Source of the DNA: Alkalinema sp. FACHB-956
Lineage (GTDB): Bacteria > Cyanobacteriota > Cyanobacteriia > Leptolyngbyales > Leptolyngbyaceae
Direction of reading: 5' to 3'
NCBI RefSeq assembly: GCF_014697025.1
Contig: NZ_JACJRC010000023.1
Location: 1 to 64,000 of the forward strand
Length of the DNA stretch: 64,000 nucleotides
The notes beneath the pieces were generated by a model. It made no database searches and was not told where the DNA came from. It saw only the letters and a program-made list of their open reading frames with translations. The translations under genes were made by a program, and so were the position numbers. This document shows, piece after piece, positions 55,562-64,000 of this stretch; position 1 is the stretch's first letter, and each line of letters starts with the position of its first letter.

Positions 55562-57439
55562 TTAGGCTATCTCAGCCATCACAGGCTTTGCATTGACCTG
55601 GTTCAGCAATTGGTGCAGGGCTTCCCCTTCAATGACCTCCGTTTCCAGAAGTTGCTGGGCGATCGATTCCAGTAATTCCCGATTCGTCCGCAGAATATTC
55701 AGCGCTTGTTCATGGGCCGTTTCCACAATTTCCTGCACTTCCCGATCGATGGATTGCGCTGTTTCTTCGCTCATGGGTCGGCGAGGATTGGGAGCGCCGT
55801 TATTGAGGAACATCGATTGTCCACCCTGCTGGTAGGCCAAAGGCCCCAAGACCTTGCTCATCCCGTAGCTAGTGACCATGCGTTCCGCCAAATCCGTGGC
55901 CCGTTGCAGGTCGTTGGATGCGCCCGTGGTGATATTCCCGAAGACGATTTCCTCTGCCGATCGACCGCCTAATAACGTCGCAATTTCACCGCGTAACTCA
56001 TCCTCATTCAACAGGAAGCGATCTTCCGTCGGCAGTTGCAAGGTGTAACCCAGCGCCGCCATGCCCCGAGGGACGATCGAGATTTTTTCGACTTTGCTGC
56101 TTCCCGGCATGGCCGCACCTACAATCGCGTGCCCCACTTCGTGATATGCAACAATTTTCTTTTCCGTTTCGTTGAGAACGCGACTCTTCTTCTCTAGACC
56201 CGCTACAACCCGTTCGATCGCTTCCGCAAAGTCCTGGGTTTCCACTGTGGCCCGTTTACTGCGAGCGGCTAGTAAGGCGGCTTCGTTCACGAGGTTCGCC
56301 AAATCTGCCCCTGCAAATCCGGGTGTCCGGGTTGCGATCGCTTTGAGATTCACATTTTCGCTCAATTTAATCTTTTGAGCATGGATGTTCAGAATCGCTT
56401 CCCGCCCTGCAAGGTCAGGCCGATCGACCAAGACTTGGCGATCGAAGCGACCGGGGCGAAGTAACGCTTGATCCAACGTTTCCGGACGGTTGGTGGCGGC
56501 TAGCACAATCACCGTGGCATCTCCCGCTGCAAACCCATCCATTTCCGTCAGCAATTGGTTCAGCGTTTGTTCCCGCTCATCGTTACCACCGTAGAAACCG
56601 CCTGCACTGCGGGATTTCCCGATCGCATCCAATTCGTCAATGAAGACAATACAAGGCGCTTGCTTTTTGGCCTGTTCAAACAAGTCCCGTACCCGTGAGG
56701 AACCCACGCCTACAAACATTTCCACAAATTCTGAACCGGAAATGCTAAAGAACGGAACCCCGGCTTCCCCAGCCACAGCCTTGGCCAGCAAGGTTTTCCC
56801 GGTTCCGGGAGGGCCAACCAGCAGTACCCCCTTGGGAATTCTGGCCCCAATTTCCGTGAAGCGAGCAGGCGTTTTTAAGAAGTCAACAATTTCCACCAAT
56901 TCGGTTTTTGCTTCTTCAACACCCGCCACATCTGCAAAGGTGATTTTCGCGGATTCCCCTTCGACGTAAACTTTGGCCTTGCTTTTCCCGATCGACAACG
57001 CACCTTGGGGCGCACCACCATTGTTGCGATTGGCGAAGAATTGCAGAATACCCACAAAGATCAGCGGCGGAACCACCCAGCTTAGAATCGTAAAGAACCA
57101 ATTATTTTTGGGAGCGGGTGCTGCGGCAAATTCCACGCCCTTAGATTCCAGCAACTTGGGCAGTTCCAGATCAAAAATCGGTGTCGTTGTGTAGACGGCT
57201 CCCGGTTGGTCGGCCTCTCCCTTCAGTTGGTAACGAATTTGATTTTGACCAATGGAGACCTGGGAAACCTGGCTTTCTTCGACCTGATGGATAAACAGGC
57301 TGTAGGGAACACCGGGGACGCGAGGCCCAGACAAACTAGGAATCAAGACATTAATGAACAGAAAGACGGCGGACACCGCAACCACAATGTTGGCGATAAT
57401 GCTGGCGCGTGAGGGCGTGGGACGTTCTTTAATCGGCAT
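55562..57439 (-). CDS. ftsH: ATP-dependent zinc metalloprotease FtsH
   Basis: A membrane-anchored AAA+ protease of 625 residues. Two N-terminal helices (about 14-33 and 115-136) flank a periplasmic or lumenal domain. The AAA module has GPPGTGKT (209-216), '[12 protein letters not shown]' and the second-region-of-homology arginines in '[10 protein letters not shown]'. The zinc site HEVGH is at 433-437. In cyanobacteria, FtsH complexes degrade damaged photosystem II D1 in thylakoids, and several paralogues exist; which one this is cannot be said from sequence alone. The start is ATG 57439, with GAGG about 9 bases upstream, rather than a TTG two codons earlier. A strong terminator follows, and the hlip gene lies upstream. 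Confidence 0.97.
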   Translation of the reverse strand: MPIKERPTPSRASIIANIVVAVSAVFLFINVLIPSLSGPRVPGVPYSLFIHQVEESQVSQVSIGQNQIRYQLKGEADQPGAVYTTTPIFDLELPKLLESKGVEFAAAPAPKNNWFFTILSWVVPPLIFVGILQFFANRNNGGAPQGALSIGKSKAKVYVEGESAKITFADVAGVEEAKTELVEIVDFLKTPARFTEIGARIPKGVLLVGPPGTGKTLLAKAVAGEAGVPFFSISGSEFVEMFVGVGSSRVRDLFEQAKKQAPCIVFIDELDAIGKSRSAGGFYGGNDEREQTLNQLLTEMDGFAAGDATVIVLAATNRPETLDQALLRPGRFDRQVLVDRPDLAGREAILNIHAQKIKLSENVNLKAIATRTPGFAGADLANLVNEAALLAARSKRATVETQDFAEAIERVVAGLEKKSRVLNETEKKIVAYHEVGHAIVGAAMPGSSKVEKISIVPRGMAALGYTLQLPTEDRFLLNEDELRGEIATLLGGRSAEEIVFGNITTGASNDLQRATDLAERMVTSYGMSKVLGPLAYQQGGQSMFLNNGAPNPRRPMSEETAQSIDREVQEIVETAHEQALNILRTNRELLESIAQQLLETEVIEGEALHQLLNQVNAKPVMAEIA

Positions 57440-57498
57440 AAACAATCCTCAAAATTAAAATTACGCGGGGAATCAGAACAAAACCTCACAGGAGAAAT

Positions 57499-57532
57499 CC
57501 AACAGAATCATCTAGCCAACAGAATCATCAAC
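57499..57532. repeat. Two-copy 17-bp tandem repeat upstream of ftsH
   Basis: CCAACAGAATCATC begins two adjacent 17-bp units differing only in their last three bases (57499-57515, 57516-57532). They lie in the ftsH leader/promoter region. Confidence 0.8.
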
Positions 57533-57581
57533 GGTTAAGCCAGTGTATGAGGTCAGTCTGTTCTTAGAAAAGGTCTACCCA

Positions 57582-57809
57582 TTAGAGATGGCTGAGAAAT
57601 CCAATCACACCGTGGCCCGTCAGGATTTCTAGCCCAATCATGCTGACAAATCCAATCATGGCTAAGCGTCCGTTCAGTTTTTCCGCATAGGGCGTAAAGC
57701 CTGATTGCACGGTTGGGTCAATGTAGATGGGAGGCTCGATCGCGAAAATGTCAGTTCTACCTTGATCATCAATGACTACACTGTTCGACACCATACTGTT
57801 AGAACTCAT
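57582..57809 (-). CDS. High-light-inducible protein (Hlip/Scp), one-helix chlorophyll a/b-binding
   Basis: A 75-residue thylakoid protein with the chlorophyll-binding signature 'FTPYAEKLNGRLAMIGFVSMIGLEIL' (residues about 38-63; Glu and Asn/Arg are the pigment ligands). Hlips bind chlorophyll and carotenoid, protect photosystem II assembly intermediates and are induced by high light. The ATG at 57809 has AGGAG at a good distance; an upstream start 12 codons earlier is less likely. Its N-terminal extension of about 37 polar residues is long for an Hlip. It is adjacent to ftsH on the same strand; both work in photosystem II quality control, so co-regulation is plausible. Confidence 0.93.
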   Translation of the reverse strand: MSSNSMVSNSVVIDDQGRTDIFAIEPPIYIDPTVQSGFTPYAEKLNGRLAMIGFVSMIGLEILTGHGVIGFLSHL

Positions 57810-58147
57810 GTACTTTTCTCCTGGGTTCTCAGAACCCTTACTCATCTATGTAACTAAACTTAACAATTACGTTGCGAAATGTAAACATCCCTAAATGACG
57901 GCTTCCCGTACCTTCAGCAAAAGCCCCCTTGGGAGACGGGTGAGCGCCTAAAGGGGGCTGTGGGTTGCTACTTTTGGGGATGATGGGGATCCCTGGTACC
58001 CCCTGGATCGGCCATGATTGAGATGGGCGTGGTTACAAGGTTTCACGGAAGAGCTATTTCACGAGTTCGCGTGGCAGAAAGCATGGCGGATCGTGGAAGG
58101 GCATTTGTGCTCAGATCACATCCACAGGCTGATTTCGATCTCTCAGA
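57810..58147. other. Intergenic region between hlip and the peptide export genes
   Basis: About 340 bp holding an intrinsic terminator (57922-57959) for the export operon and, to its left, the presumed hlip promoter. No precursor-peptide reading frame with a double-glycine site was recognised. Confidence 0.6.
57922..57959 (-). terminator. Intrinsic terminator of the export operon
   Basis: AGCCCCCTT (57922-57930) pairs with AAGGGGGCT (57951-57959) around a 20-base loop. On the minus strand the stem is followed by a short T-run (TTTT). It lies about 190 bp after the stop of the ABC transporter gene and before the hlip gene. Confidence 0.7.
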
Positions 58148-61100
58148 CTACAGCCGTTGCCGTTGAATTAATTGACTGAATACACCCCCCTGCTGAGCCA
58201 ACTGCTCAAAACTCCCCTGCTCAACCACCTGCCCCGCTTGCAACACATAAATGCGATCGGCATTGCGAATCGTACTCAAACGGTGCGCCACAACCACCCG
58301 CGTCACCTTCAAACGATCGAGACTTTCACTGACGATCGCCTGGGTTTTATTATCCAACGCACTCGTTGCTTCATCAAAAAACAGAATTCGAGGCCGCAAC
58401 GCCAACGCTCTCGCAATCATCAACCGCTGCCGCTGTCCCCCAGAAAGATTACTGCCCCCTTCACTCACCACCGTATGCATTCCCATCGGCATCGCTGCCA
58501 CATCCCCATCAAACCCCGCCATCCGCGCCGCTTCCCACGCTTCATCCATCGTGATCAACGCACCACTGGCAATATTTTCAAAAATCGAGGCCGACATCAA
58601 CCGACTATTTTGCAACACTACGCCCATTTGTCGTCGCACCGCCGCCACATTCAATCCCGCCAAATCTTGCCCGTCATAATAAACCGTGCCAGACTCCGGA
58701 ACATCAAATCCCAACAACAATCGCAATAGCGTTGATTTTCCACTCCCCGATGGCCCCACCAACGCAATAAATTCCCCCGGTTCCGCCTGAATACTGACAT
58801 CATTCAAAATCAAATTCCCATCGGCTCGGTAACGAAACATTGCATGTTCCACCGCCAGCGCCCCGGTTAACCGCCCCGGATCGGACTTGTCCGTATCCAC
58901 CTCCGGCACCCCCTGCAAGATGGGCTGCGTCCGCTCCCAAATGGGAATCGTTTCTAGGATATCAATCACGATCGTGCTCAGACTCGTTGCCCCGGTGATA
59001 AACGTTCCAAAAGCTGTATTAAACGCAAGAAACTTCCCCGTCGTAAACTCACTGCCGTGCCCTTGGGATTGCTGTAATGCCATCGTTGCAAAGGCAAATA
59101 ACACCGCTGGCGTTAACGTTGCCAGAAATTTATTGATAACCGTTAAGTTATCCTCAATCCCTTGAGTTGCCATCATCAATTTAAGCTGATGGGAATATTG
59201 CTGTCCCCAATGGGCAAAGGCACGATTTTCTGCCCCTGCTAACCGGAATTTAGCAACGCCATTAACAATTTGGAGCATAATTCCAAATAACTTACCTTGC
59301 TCATTTAGCAAAGGACGGGTTTTCTTCAGCGTCAGTACACCCGCTGTCACGGTTACTGCAATATTAATCAATGCCACAACCAATGCAATCAGAGCCAAAG
59401 AAGCACTATAGGAAAACAGCAATCCCAAATTCAGCAACGAAAATAGACTGGAAAACAAACTCTTCAACATCGTCGTACTCAGTTTCTGACGAATTTGCGT
59501 AATCGTCGAAACCCGAGCACTCAAATCTCCGACGGAATATTGCCGGAAAAACGAAACAGGCAACTTCAACAGCCGATCCCACACCGCCGACTGGGTAGAA
59601 GCATCGGCATAGCTCTCTAGGCGCAGGATTGCAAAACCTTGGGTTAATTGAAACAATGCTGCCCCTAACGCCGTTGCCAACAGCCCATAGCCCATCTGCC
59701 ACAACAAATCGCGATTCCGATCGGGAATGACTTGATCAATCAGTAACCCCGTCGCATAGGGCATCAGCATTCCCACCAGCGTGGCCGCTACTCCCGTCAA
59801 AATCAGGGTGATGAGTTCCTTGCGATGGCCCAGTACTGCAAATTTCAGGAGAGCCATGGGCGTAATGACAGCCGGAAAAGGTCGATAGAACGTATAAGCC
59901 GTGGGGGACAGTTGCTGCGCAATCGCCCGATCGCAGGTGTCCCATTGTTGCGTCATCGGATCAAAGAATGCGTAGCGATGTTCCGACTGGGGAATCAGCG
60001 CCACGGGTCGATCGTCCTCTGCCCGGTAGGCCAGCAACGCCCCACAATCCTTCTTCCACCAGTCATCCCGCAACACCACCCGCCGAATCCGAATGTGGGA
60101 AGCCCGCGCGATCGCATCCAGCAAATCGGGAACCCGCCGTAAATCTTCCGAAGCGGCTGGCGGCACGATCGTCACCCCCAGCACCCGTCCCACTGCGCCA
60201 GCGGCCATCACTAGGGCATCGGCTTCAGTTTGTGCAGGCGTGCTGGGTAACTGCCAGCGATCGCGTAGCTGGGATCGCTGGGCTGGCTGAAATACCGATT
60301 GCATTTGTTGCAGCATTGCTACTTGAATTTGTCGATCGGCCTGCTGCTGCAATCCTAAGCGTTGCCTTTCCTGCTGTTCAGCTTGTTGATCCAGAGTCTG
60401 GAGTGCTTGCAGAACCAGCGCTTGTAAGGTTTGGACTCCCTGGATAAAGGTTTGGGGTTTTTGGATTTCAACCGGAGGCTGAATATCCACCTCGACCACC
60501 GTTTGCGCCTGTAGCCAAAGATGGGTATTGAGTGGCAACCGCCCCTGCTGAGCCGTCACCGTTAACCCGGCAAATCCCACCAGATGCACCTGCCCTTGCA
60601 GAATTTGCGTCCAAGTCATCCGACCCTGTCCTGGCTGAAACACTTCCCCACGATCGAGCACACCACAGGAACTGATCTGAGTTGATGCAGTCTGGGGCAA
60701 AATTCCCGCCAATGTCAGTCCCAAATGGTATACCCAGTTTTCCAGCTTCGCGATCGCAACGAGGGGTTCCGCAATCATCCAATCACAGAATTCTGCGATC
60801 GAAAGCGGTTGCAGAATTGTTTCTTCCGCCGCTACAACTAGAATTTGGTAATCCGTTATGGAGTTAACCTTTTCAGCATTGGCGAGTCCATGACTTGGGA
60901 TCAAAAGCTCCCCCGCTTTCACCGTAAACAAACACCGTCGTCTACCCTTAGGGATGCCCTGTTCCACGGGAATGCTGAAAAGCGCTAACGATCCCGATCG
61001 GACTTGCCAGAGGGTATCAGATTGACTAGATGATTGATTAGATGATTGACTAGATGACTCTTCTAATAAACGATTCAACAATACGGCAGTGTTACTTTTG

Positions 61101-61174
61101 AGTACCTTAAGATGAACGGTATCCTGAATCGATCGAATACCACGAGTTTGTAACTGGTGAGACACTGGTGACAT
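58148..61174 (-). CDS. NHLM-type bacteriocin export ABC transporter (permease/ATPase)
   Basis: A 1008-residue fusion of a long N-terminal domain, six membrane helices (about 440-740) and an ABC ATPase. The ATPase has 'LVGPSGSGKSTLLRLLLG' (Walker A), 'SGGQRQRLMIARAL' (signature) and 'ILFFDEATSALDN' (Walker B). The N-terminal part (to about 420) lacks the C39 protease and includes a cyclic-nucleotide-binding-like beta region and a Gln-rich helix, the layout of the TIGR03797 family that partners NHLP peptide systems. A Ser/Gln/Asn repeat ('ESSSQSSNQSSSQSD') near residue 40 comes from a small DNA repeat at about 61017-61055. It follows the C39 transporter with a 2-bp gap. It probably forms a heterodimeric or accessory exporter. 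Confidence 0.85.
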   Translation of the reverse strand: MSPVSHQLQTRGIRSIQDTVHLKVLKSNTAVLLNRLLEESSSQSSNQSSSQSDTLWQVRSGSLALFSIPVEQGIPKGRRRCLFTVKAGELLIPSHGLANAEKVNSITDYQILVVAAEETILQPLSIAEFCDWMIAEPLVAIAKLENWVYHLGLTLAGILPQTASTQISSCGVLDRGEVFQPGQGRMTWTQILQGQVHLVGFAGLTVTAQQGRLPLNTHLWLQAQTVVEVDIQPPVEIQKPQTFIQGVQTLQALVLQALQTLDQQAEQQERQRLGLQQQADRQIQVAMLQQMQSVFQPAQRSQLRDRWQLPSTPAQTEADALVMAAGAVGRVLGVTIVPPAASEDLRRVPDLLDAIARASHIRIRRVVLRDDWWKKDCGALLAYRAEDDRPVALIPQSEHRYAFFDPMTQQWDTCDRAIAQQLSPTAYTFYRPFPAVITPMALLKFAVLGHRKELITLILTGVAATLVGMLMPYATGLLIDQVIPDRNRDLLWQMGYGLLATALGAALFQLTQGFAILRLESYADASTQSAVWDRLLKLPVSFFRQYSVGDLSARVSTITQIRQKLSTTMLKSLFSSLFSLLNLGLLFSYSASLALIALVVALINIAVTVTAGVLTLKKTRPLLNEQGKLFGIMLQIVNGVAKFRLAGAENRAFAHWGQQYSHQLKLMMATQGIEDNLTVINKFLATLTPAVLFAFATMALQQSQGHGSEFTTGKFLAFNTAFGTFITGATSLSTIVIDILETIPIWERTQPILQGVPEVDTDKSDPGRLTGALAVEHAMFRYRADGNLILNDVSIQAEPGEFIALVGPSGSGKSTLLRLLLGFDVPESGTVYYDGQDLAGLNVAAVRRQMGVVLQNSRLMSASIFENIASGALITMDEAWEAARMAGFDGDVAAMPMGMHTVVSEGGSNLSGGQRQRLMIARALALRPRILFFDEATSALDNKTQAIVSESLDRLKVTRVVVAHRLSTIRNADRIYVLQAGQVVEQGSFEQLAQQGGVFSQLIQRQRL

Positions 61175-61176
61175 GA

Positions 61177-63435
61177 TTATTCCTCCTCTAGGGCATCGCC
61201 TTCACTGCGGATTAATTCGAGATAATGGCCCTGCACTTGACGCAGTTGATCGTGGGTTCCGCGCTGCACCACCTTGCCCCGTTCCAGAACAATAATTTCG
61301 TCGCAGTCCCGGATCGTGCTGAGACGGTGCGCCACCATTAAACAAGTACAGCCCCGCAGACGCAGGTTATAGTCGATGATTTTTTCGGTTTCTGAATCCA
61401 AGGCACTGGTTGCTTCGTCCAAAATTAAAATAGACGGGTTATTCACCAAAGCCCGCGCAATTTCTAAGCGCTGCCGCTGCCCACCACTCAAATTACTCGC
61501 CCCTTCCAATAAATCCGCATGGTAGCCCCCCGTCATCGCAAGCACCACATCATGAATCGCGGCATCTTGACAGGCACGGATTAACGCCGCATCGGGAATG
61601 GTCGTGTTCCACAGCGTCAGATTATCGCGAACCGTTCCAGAAATCAGCAAAACATCCTGCTGCACCATCGCGATCGAATTAACCAACACTTCCCGAGGAA
61701 TCTGCTGCCGAGGCTGGCCATCGAAACAAATTTCCCCAGACCACGGTTGATACAGACCGCTGACCAAATTACCGATCGTGGACTTGCCCGACCCACTGCC
61801 ACCCACCAGCGCCACTCGCTGCCCTGGTTTGAGGCAGAGATTAAAGTTCTCGATTAACGGCTCACTGGCGCGATTATAGCCAAAGGTGACGTTTTTCAGT
61901 TCAAGGTATCCCGCCAATTTGGGCGCTGCAAAATTCGCCATGGGGGGCGCTTGCAAGGCCGGATCGAGGGGATTATTCAGGACATCATCCAGCCGCGCCA
62001 TGGTGCCTTCCAGTTCTTGGATATCCTGGCTAAGTTGCAGCAGTTGCCCAACGGGTTGCATAAATTGCTGAATTAACGATTGAAAGGCAATTAATTTCCC
62101 GATCGTAATCACCCCATCCATGACGCGCATTCCACCGAAAATTAGCAACAGCATGGAACTGAGCGACGAGAGCAAGGTAGGTAATGCTCCCAGCCATTGG
62201 TTTAAACTATCAATTTCCTGCTGAGCGTTCAGCGATTTGGCATAGTAGCCCGCCCACCGGGTAAAAAAGTCGGATTCCAGGCCCGACGCTTTCAGGGTTT
62301 CAATGCTTTGCAAACCCGCGATCGCCGTTCCGCTGACCTTGCCCTGTTCCTGCATCAACCGCGTATTATTATCCGATCGTAATCGCCCCACCCATTGCAG
62401 GACAATTAAATTAATCAATACAAATGCAAATCCAATTTTTGTCAGTTCAGCATCATATAACCACATCGCTATTCCATAGAAAATCACCATCACTGCCGAA
62501 ATTAGCGTCGTGGCTAATTGCCCAGACAGTAGAGAGGCCAGTCGATCGTTCAACTGAATGCGACTACTGATTTCACCGGAAAACCGTTGGGCATAGAACC
62601 CCACAGGTAACTGAAGTAAATGCTGAATAAACTGCCCTGACATCACCATGGCCAGCTTGACTTTCATCCGCCGCAGATTTTGCAATTGCAAACGGGTCAG
62701 CAACCCCGTCACTCCCGCTGTAATAAACATGACTAACAACAACGACGGTAACCATTCCGATCGCTGATTGACTAAGATTTGATCAATAAAAATTTGGGAA
62801 AAGCTAGAAGTGACTAAACCAACAACGACTAACAACAGACCAATCAACAGACCAAACATCAGGGGCGCGATCGATCCTTTCAATCGTTGCCACAGGGCAC
62901 GGAAAATATTGGGTTTAACACCGCCTTTTTGAAATGAATCACTGGGCGCAAAGGTCAGGACAACGCCCGTAAAACTTTCGTTAAATTCCTCTAGGGACAC
63001 GGTTCTAGGCCCCATGGCCGGATCGTTCAGAAACACTTTTTTTTGGTAGAACCCTTCCACCACGAGGAAGTGATTGAAATTCCAATAGACAATGTAAGGC
63101 GGTTCCAGCTTTTGTAGGGCATTGAGTTGAACTTTTAGGCCCTTAGCCTGGAGTTGATAATTCCGAGCCGCTTTCAGCAGATTTGGGGCTTTGCTGCCAT
63201 CGCGGGAAACGCCACAGGCCACCCGCAGTTCAGCCAGGGGTACCCGTCTGCCAAAGTAAGCCAAAATCATGGCCAGGGACGCTGCACCACATTCCACCGC
63301 TTCCATTTGTAAAATCGTGGGCGTGCGTCGCCGCACCCGCAATCGCTTGAGCAGGGTTTGGTATTTTTGCTGGCAAAACTGGGTCAGGGTAGCAAGGGGC
63401 GCGAGGGTTGGGAAAAGGGAAGGACTCAACATCAT
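61177..63435 (-). CDS. C39-peptidase ABC transporter (NHLP-type bacteriocin exporter)
   Basis: A 752-residue transporter that cleaves leader peptides at a double-glycine site and exports the core. The N-terminal C39 protease has Cys49 in 'QMEAVECGAASLAM', His122 in 'WNFNHFLVVEG' and Asp138 in 'FLNDPAMGP', a complete catalytic set. Six helices follow (about 190-480), then an ABC ATPase with 'LVGGSGSGKSTIGNL', 'LSGGQRQRLEIARAL' and 'ILILDEATSALDS'. This matches the TIGR03796 (NHLM peptidase/permease/ATPase) family used for nitrile-hydratase-leader and Nif11-type RiPPs. The start overlaps the fusion-protein stop (ATGA). The substrate peptide is not in view; it may lie to the right of the window. 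Confidence 0.92.
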   Translation of the reverse strand: MMLSPSLFPTLAPLATLTQFCQQKYQTLLKRLRVRRRTPTILQMEAVECGAASLAMILAYFGRRVPLAELRVACGVSRDGSKAPNLLKAARNYQLQAKGLKVQLNALQKLEPPYIVYWNFNHFLVVEGFYQKKVFLNDPAMGPRTVSLEEFNESFTGVVLTFAPSDSFQKGGVKPNIFRALWQRLKGSIAPLMFGLLIGLLLVVVGLVTSSFSQIFIDQILVNQRSEWLPSLLLVMFITAGVTGLLTRLQLQNLRRMKVKLAMVMSGQFIQHLLQLPVGFYAQRFSGEISSRIQLNDRLASLLSGQLATTLISAVMVIFYGIAMWLYDAELTKIGFAFVLINLIVLQWVGRLRSDNNTRLMQEQGKVSGTAIAGLQSIETLKASGLESDFFTRWAGYYAKSLNAQQEIDSLNQWLGALPTLLSSLSSMLLLIFGGMRVMDGVITIGKLIAFQSLIQQFMQPVGQLLQLSQDIQELEGTMARLDDVLNNPLDPALQAPPMANFAAPKLAGYLELKNVTFGYNRASEPLIENFNLCLKPGQRVALVGGSGSGKSTIGNLVSGLYQPWSGEICFDGQPRQQIPREVLVNSIAMVQQDVLLISGTVRDNLTLWNTTIPDAALIRACQDAAIHDVVLAMTGGYHADLLEGASNLSGGQRQRLEIARALVNNPSILILDEATSALDSETEKIIDYNLRLRGCTCLMVAHRLSTIRDCDEIIVLERGKVVQRGTHDQLRQVQGHYLELIRSEGDALEEE

Positions 63436-64000
63436 GACTGGATGCCAATCAGATTTTTCAAGAAGGGTAAAACGTAGCTAATGGGAGGACGTTCTTCGAT
63501 CGTGATGCGGACGATCGTTGTGGTTCCCGGTGTGAGGGACTGGCCGGGGCCTTGGGACCCTGACCAACGATATTGCGGACAGTCAGTGCCCTGGGGCGGC
63601 GCTGATTGGCATTCCAGGGACGCGAAGATGGCCATCTGGGCCTCCTCCGCCATCACGCCTTTGAGCATGTCTGGATGGCCTACCAAACTGGCAGCTCCGG
63701 CCTGGGTCACGGCCAAGGGCGACACTTTCTCCACTCGACCGATAATGCCCCCGTATTCTTCAGCTTTGACGGTGGTGGGCGTCACTTTGACTTCCAATTT
63801 GTCGCGGTTTTGCGCCTGGGCACGTTGGGCCGCCGCTTCCACTTTTTTGCCATCGGCGGGATCGAGGAAAATTAAGCTTTGCAGTGTTTCACCGTTTTCT
63901 CGCACGGAAATGCTGCCAATGCTGGCACCGGGTTCCACATGCTGGCCTGCCTTGACCACCACTTCCATTAAAGTGCCATCGGAGGGACTGAGGATTTCTC
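63432..64000 (-). CDS. HlyD-like membrane fusion protein, partial at the right edge
   Basis: The C-terminal part (at least 189 residues) of a membrane fusion protein that links the inner-membrane exporter to the periplasm. The frame stays open through 64000, so the gene begins outside the window; a methionine at 63968 is internal. The visible part starts with the lipoyl-like 'LSPSDGTLMEVVVKAGQHVEPGASIGSI' and continues with a beta-barrel segment ('GGIIGRVEKVSPLAVTQAG') and a C-terminal 'PGTTTIVRITIEERPPISYVLPFLKN' that matches the TIGR03794 (NHLM secretion protein) ending. It overlaps the next gene by four bases, so the three export genes form one operon. Confidence 0.88.
   Translation of the reverse strand, partial: EILSPSDGTLMEVVVKAGQHVEPGASIGSISVRENGETLQSLIFLDPADGKKVEAAAQRAQAQNRDKLEVKVTPTTVKAEEYGGIIGRVEKVSPLAVTQAGAASLVGHPDMLKGVMAEEAQMAIFASLECQSAPPQGTDCPQYRWSGSQGPGQSLTPGTTTIVRITIEERPPISYVLPFLKNLIGIQS

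Overview
The window comes from a cyanobacterium, probably a filamentous or Leptolyngbya-like one. The evidence is a one-helix high-light-inducible chlorophyll-binding protein next to FtsH, many copies of the HIP1 octamer GCGATCGC (for example 2101-2108, 3883-3890, 6812-6819), cyanobacterial two-partner-secretion proteins and a cyanobacterial NRPS/PKS style. Nearly all genes lie on the minus strand. The only convincing plus-strand gene is a D-Ala-D-Ala carboxypeptidase.

From right to left in transcription order, 10919-238 is a Wzy-dependent exopolysaccharide operon: outer-membrane export protein, Wzc-like copolymerase/tyrosine kinase, a GT2 and two GT4 glycosyltransferases, a Wzx-type flippase and a Wzy/WaaL-like polymerase. 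A dTDP-L-rhamnose operon (rmlC-D-A-B, 34202-30283) lies further right and could feed it.

Between them (28460-11605) is an orphan hybrid PKS/NRPS cluster. A loading A-PCP fused to KS-AT-ACP-aminotransferase is followed by a TIGR04325-type methyltransferase, a JmjC/cupin putative oxygenase, a C-A-PCP module with a glycine-like code, and a last protein with a TubC-type docking domain, C, A, PCP and thioesterase. In that last protein the C domain lacks the catalytic histidine and the A domain has lost essentially all its ATP-binding and catalytic motifs, so it looks like a pseudo-module that still carries a live PCP and TE. The predicted core product is a beta-transaminated (3,4-diamino) acyl chain joined to glycine. 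A perfect CRP-type palindrome lies about 140 bp upstream of the first gene.

Region 34675-45204 holds an unknown membrane protein, a TIGR03790 protein, a PA14/repeat surface protein, dacB and a large RecB-like nuclease/helicase. Region 45430-49786 is a sulfur module: SulP transporter, ETHE1-type persulfide dioxygenase, ArsR/BigR-like regulator and two YeeE/YedE proteins, with matching palindromes upstream of the regulator and the first yeeE. Two tandem filamentous-haemagglutinin-type exoproteins (50037-55175) follow, then ftsH and an hlip gene. At the right edge is an NHLP/NHLM-type peptide export system (membrane fusion protein, C39-peptidase ABC transporter, second ABC protein); no precursor peptide is visible in the window.

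Another theme is that many intergenic gaps contain short perfect tandem repeats with 11-18 bp units, each array with its own unrelated unit. Several touch start or stop codons.
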